Part shown: in pieces, positions 63,420-64,000 of the stretch
Numbering within the stretch: the first letter of the stretch is position 1
Layout: each line of letters starts with the position of its first letter
Assembly (NCBI RefSeq): GCF_002153655.1
Contig: NZ_JOPJ01000006.1
Span: 1-64,000 of the forward strand
DNA length: 64,000 nucleotides
Direction of reading: 5' to 3'
Origin: Acetobacter okinawensis
GTDB lineage: Bacteria; Pseudomonadota; Alphaproteobacteria; Acetobacterales; Acetobacteraceae
Position numbers and translations under genes: made by a program
Notes under the pieces: model-generated
The model's input: the letters and a program-made list of their open reading frames with translations, nothing else
The model's database searches: none
What the model was told of the DNA's origin: nothing

Positions 63420-64000
63420 GACGGCTGAGACACATGCTGCTGCTGGCAACGCCGCTGGTGTTGGCCGGGTGCAGCGCAAGCCAGAGCAAACCCACGGCTC
63501 TTGATGATGCGGCATGGGACCAGGCCATGGCGGCAGGGCGGGATTCGTTTGAACTGGGGCGTTACACGGTTGCCGTGTCCCAGTATCGCAAGGCTGCCAA
63601 TCTGGCCCTCGTGCGTGATGACGGATCTGCTGTGGCCGAGGCAGGGTATGACCTTGCTGTGTCCCAACTGGCGGCCAATGCTCCAGCAGATGCACTGCAA
63701 ACAACGCAGGCAACCCGGCAGGCGGTGCAACTGCGTGGGGGAGGGGAGCAGTTCTCGCTTGATCTGGTGGAGGCTGCCAGCCACTACAGGCTTGGCCACT
63801 ATGGGCAGGCGTTACCTCTGGCAAGCCACGCCATGCTCTCGCCCGACACAGGGGTCGCGGCACGGGCGGCACTGGTTCTGGGCCTTGCTGCCGATGCGCA
63901 GGGTGATCAGGCGGGGTTACAGAGTGCGGCATCTTATCTGAGCACCCTCAAAGCACCACTGTCTGTGACCCAGCAGGCGGACAGAGCCGAAATTCAGGCC
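63416..64000 (+). CDS. TPR-like lipoprotein of the Mla-type operon, 3' truncated by window edge
   Basis: 195 codons visible, open to the window end. Signal peptide MRRLRHMLLLATPLVLA then lipobox LAGC (Cys19) and an alanine-rich helical mature part with repeated pairs such as RDSFELGRYTVAVSQYRKA and VEAASHYRLGHYGQALPLA, suggestive of tetratricopeptide helices. Overlaps mlaD by 4 bp, so it belongs to the same operon. In other MCE clusters this place is taken by an outer-membrane lipoprotein (for example the PqiC-type or ABC auxiliary lipoprotein), but the TPR character here is different. The stop codon and any downstream mlaC-like gene are outside the window. Confidence 0.75.
   Translation, partial: MRRLRHMLLLATPLVLAGCSASQSKPTALDDAAWDQAMAAGRDSFELGRYTVAVSQYRKAANLALVRDDGSAVAEAGYDLAVSQLAANAPADALQTTQATRQAVQLRGGGEQFSLDLVEAASHYRLGHYGQALPLASHAMLSPDTGVAARAALVLGLAADAQGDQAGLQSAASYLSTLKAPLSVTQQADRAEIQA

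Noticed and set aside
1-64000. CRISPR arrays, insertion sequences and long direct repeats
   Set aside because: No regularly spaced repeats, transposase motifs or terminal inverted repeats with target duplications were seen on reading through.

Overview
The window is a GC-rich alphaproteobacterial chromosome segment, most likely from an acetic acid bacterium (Acetobacteraceae). This rests on gene content and order: a fused shikimate kinase/3-dehydroquinate synthase followed by xerD and accA, a class I lysyl-tRNA synthetase, argH-lptM-lysA-TIGR02302, purM-purN back to back with hdaA-ppk-ppx, and secB divergent from a Tim44-like gene. Coding density is high, starts are often GTG or TTG, and 1-14 bp overlaps between consecutive genes are common. 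I see no insertion sequence, prophage, CRISPR array or rRNA; one tRNA gene (Tyr) is present.

Layout. 1-2989: 3' part of a hydrogenase-4/complex-I-like membrane complex whose large subunit lacks [NiFe] cysteines. 2978-7983 (minus): pssA, psd, alaS and a GtrA-like protein. 8440-9552 (minus): an OmpA-family porin with a strong terminator. 9906-13929: aroKB (minus) divergent from a small membrane protein, xerD and accA. 13986-19389: a MoaB/CinA-like protein (minus), then lysK, an MprF-like flippase with a shortened synthase domain, and a MarC protein. 19441-23887: rlmJ-tsaD (minus), hemC-hemD (plus), secB (minus). 24221-29200: a Tim44-like protein, a DNA methyltransferase, a tri-haem peroxidase behind a perfect FNR-type box, an Smr protein and a Tat-exported binding-protein-like protein. 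29301-33480: hemF, cytochrome b and c1 without a Rieske gene, mtnP and tRNA-Tyr. 33694-43193: panB; an old yellow enzyme and ArsR regulator sharing a 38-bp palindrome; a zinc alcohol dehydrogenase; TIGR02302, lysA, a 46-residue LptM-like lipoprotein and argH. 43439-47356: aroE-coaE-dnaQ and neighbours. 47656-53464 (minus): purM, purN, rsmB, rpe and a heparinase II/III-like protein. 53653-58373: hdaA, ppk, ppx.

58546-64000 is the most unusual region. A double-Cache/GAF membrane sensor ends in a class III cyclase fold whose catalytic residues all appear replaced. It overlaps by 4 bp with an MlaE-type lipid-transport permease, followed by an ABC ATPase-like protein with degenerate Walker A, Walker B, signature and H-loop motifs, an MCE (MlaD) protein and a TPR-like lipoprotein that runs off the window. 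The tight coupling suggests a lipid-trafficking system with two pseudoenzymes. Function is inference; the residue replacements are read directly from the sequence.

Overall the window is mostly housekeeping: phospholipid synthesis, aromatic amino acid, lysine, arginine, pantothenate, haem and purine synthesis, translation and replication control. Accessory interest lies in the respiratory-type complexes at 1-2989 and 30381-32317, the two visible operators (FNR-type and ArsR-type), and the Mla-like operon at the right end.
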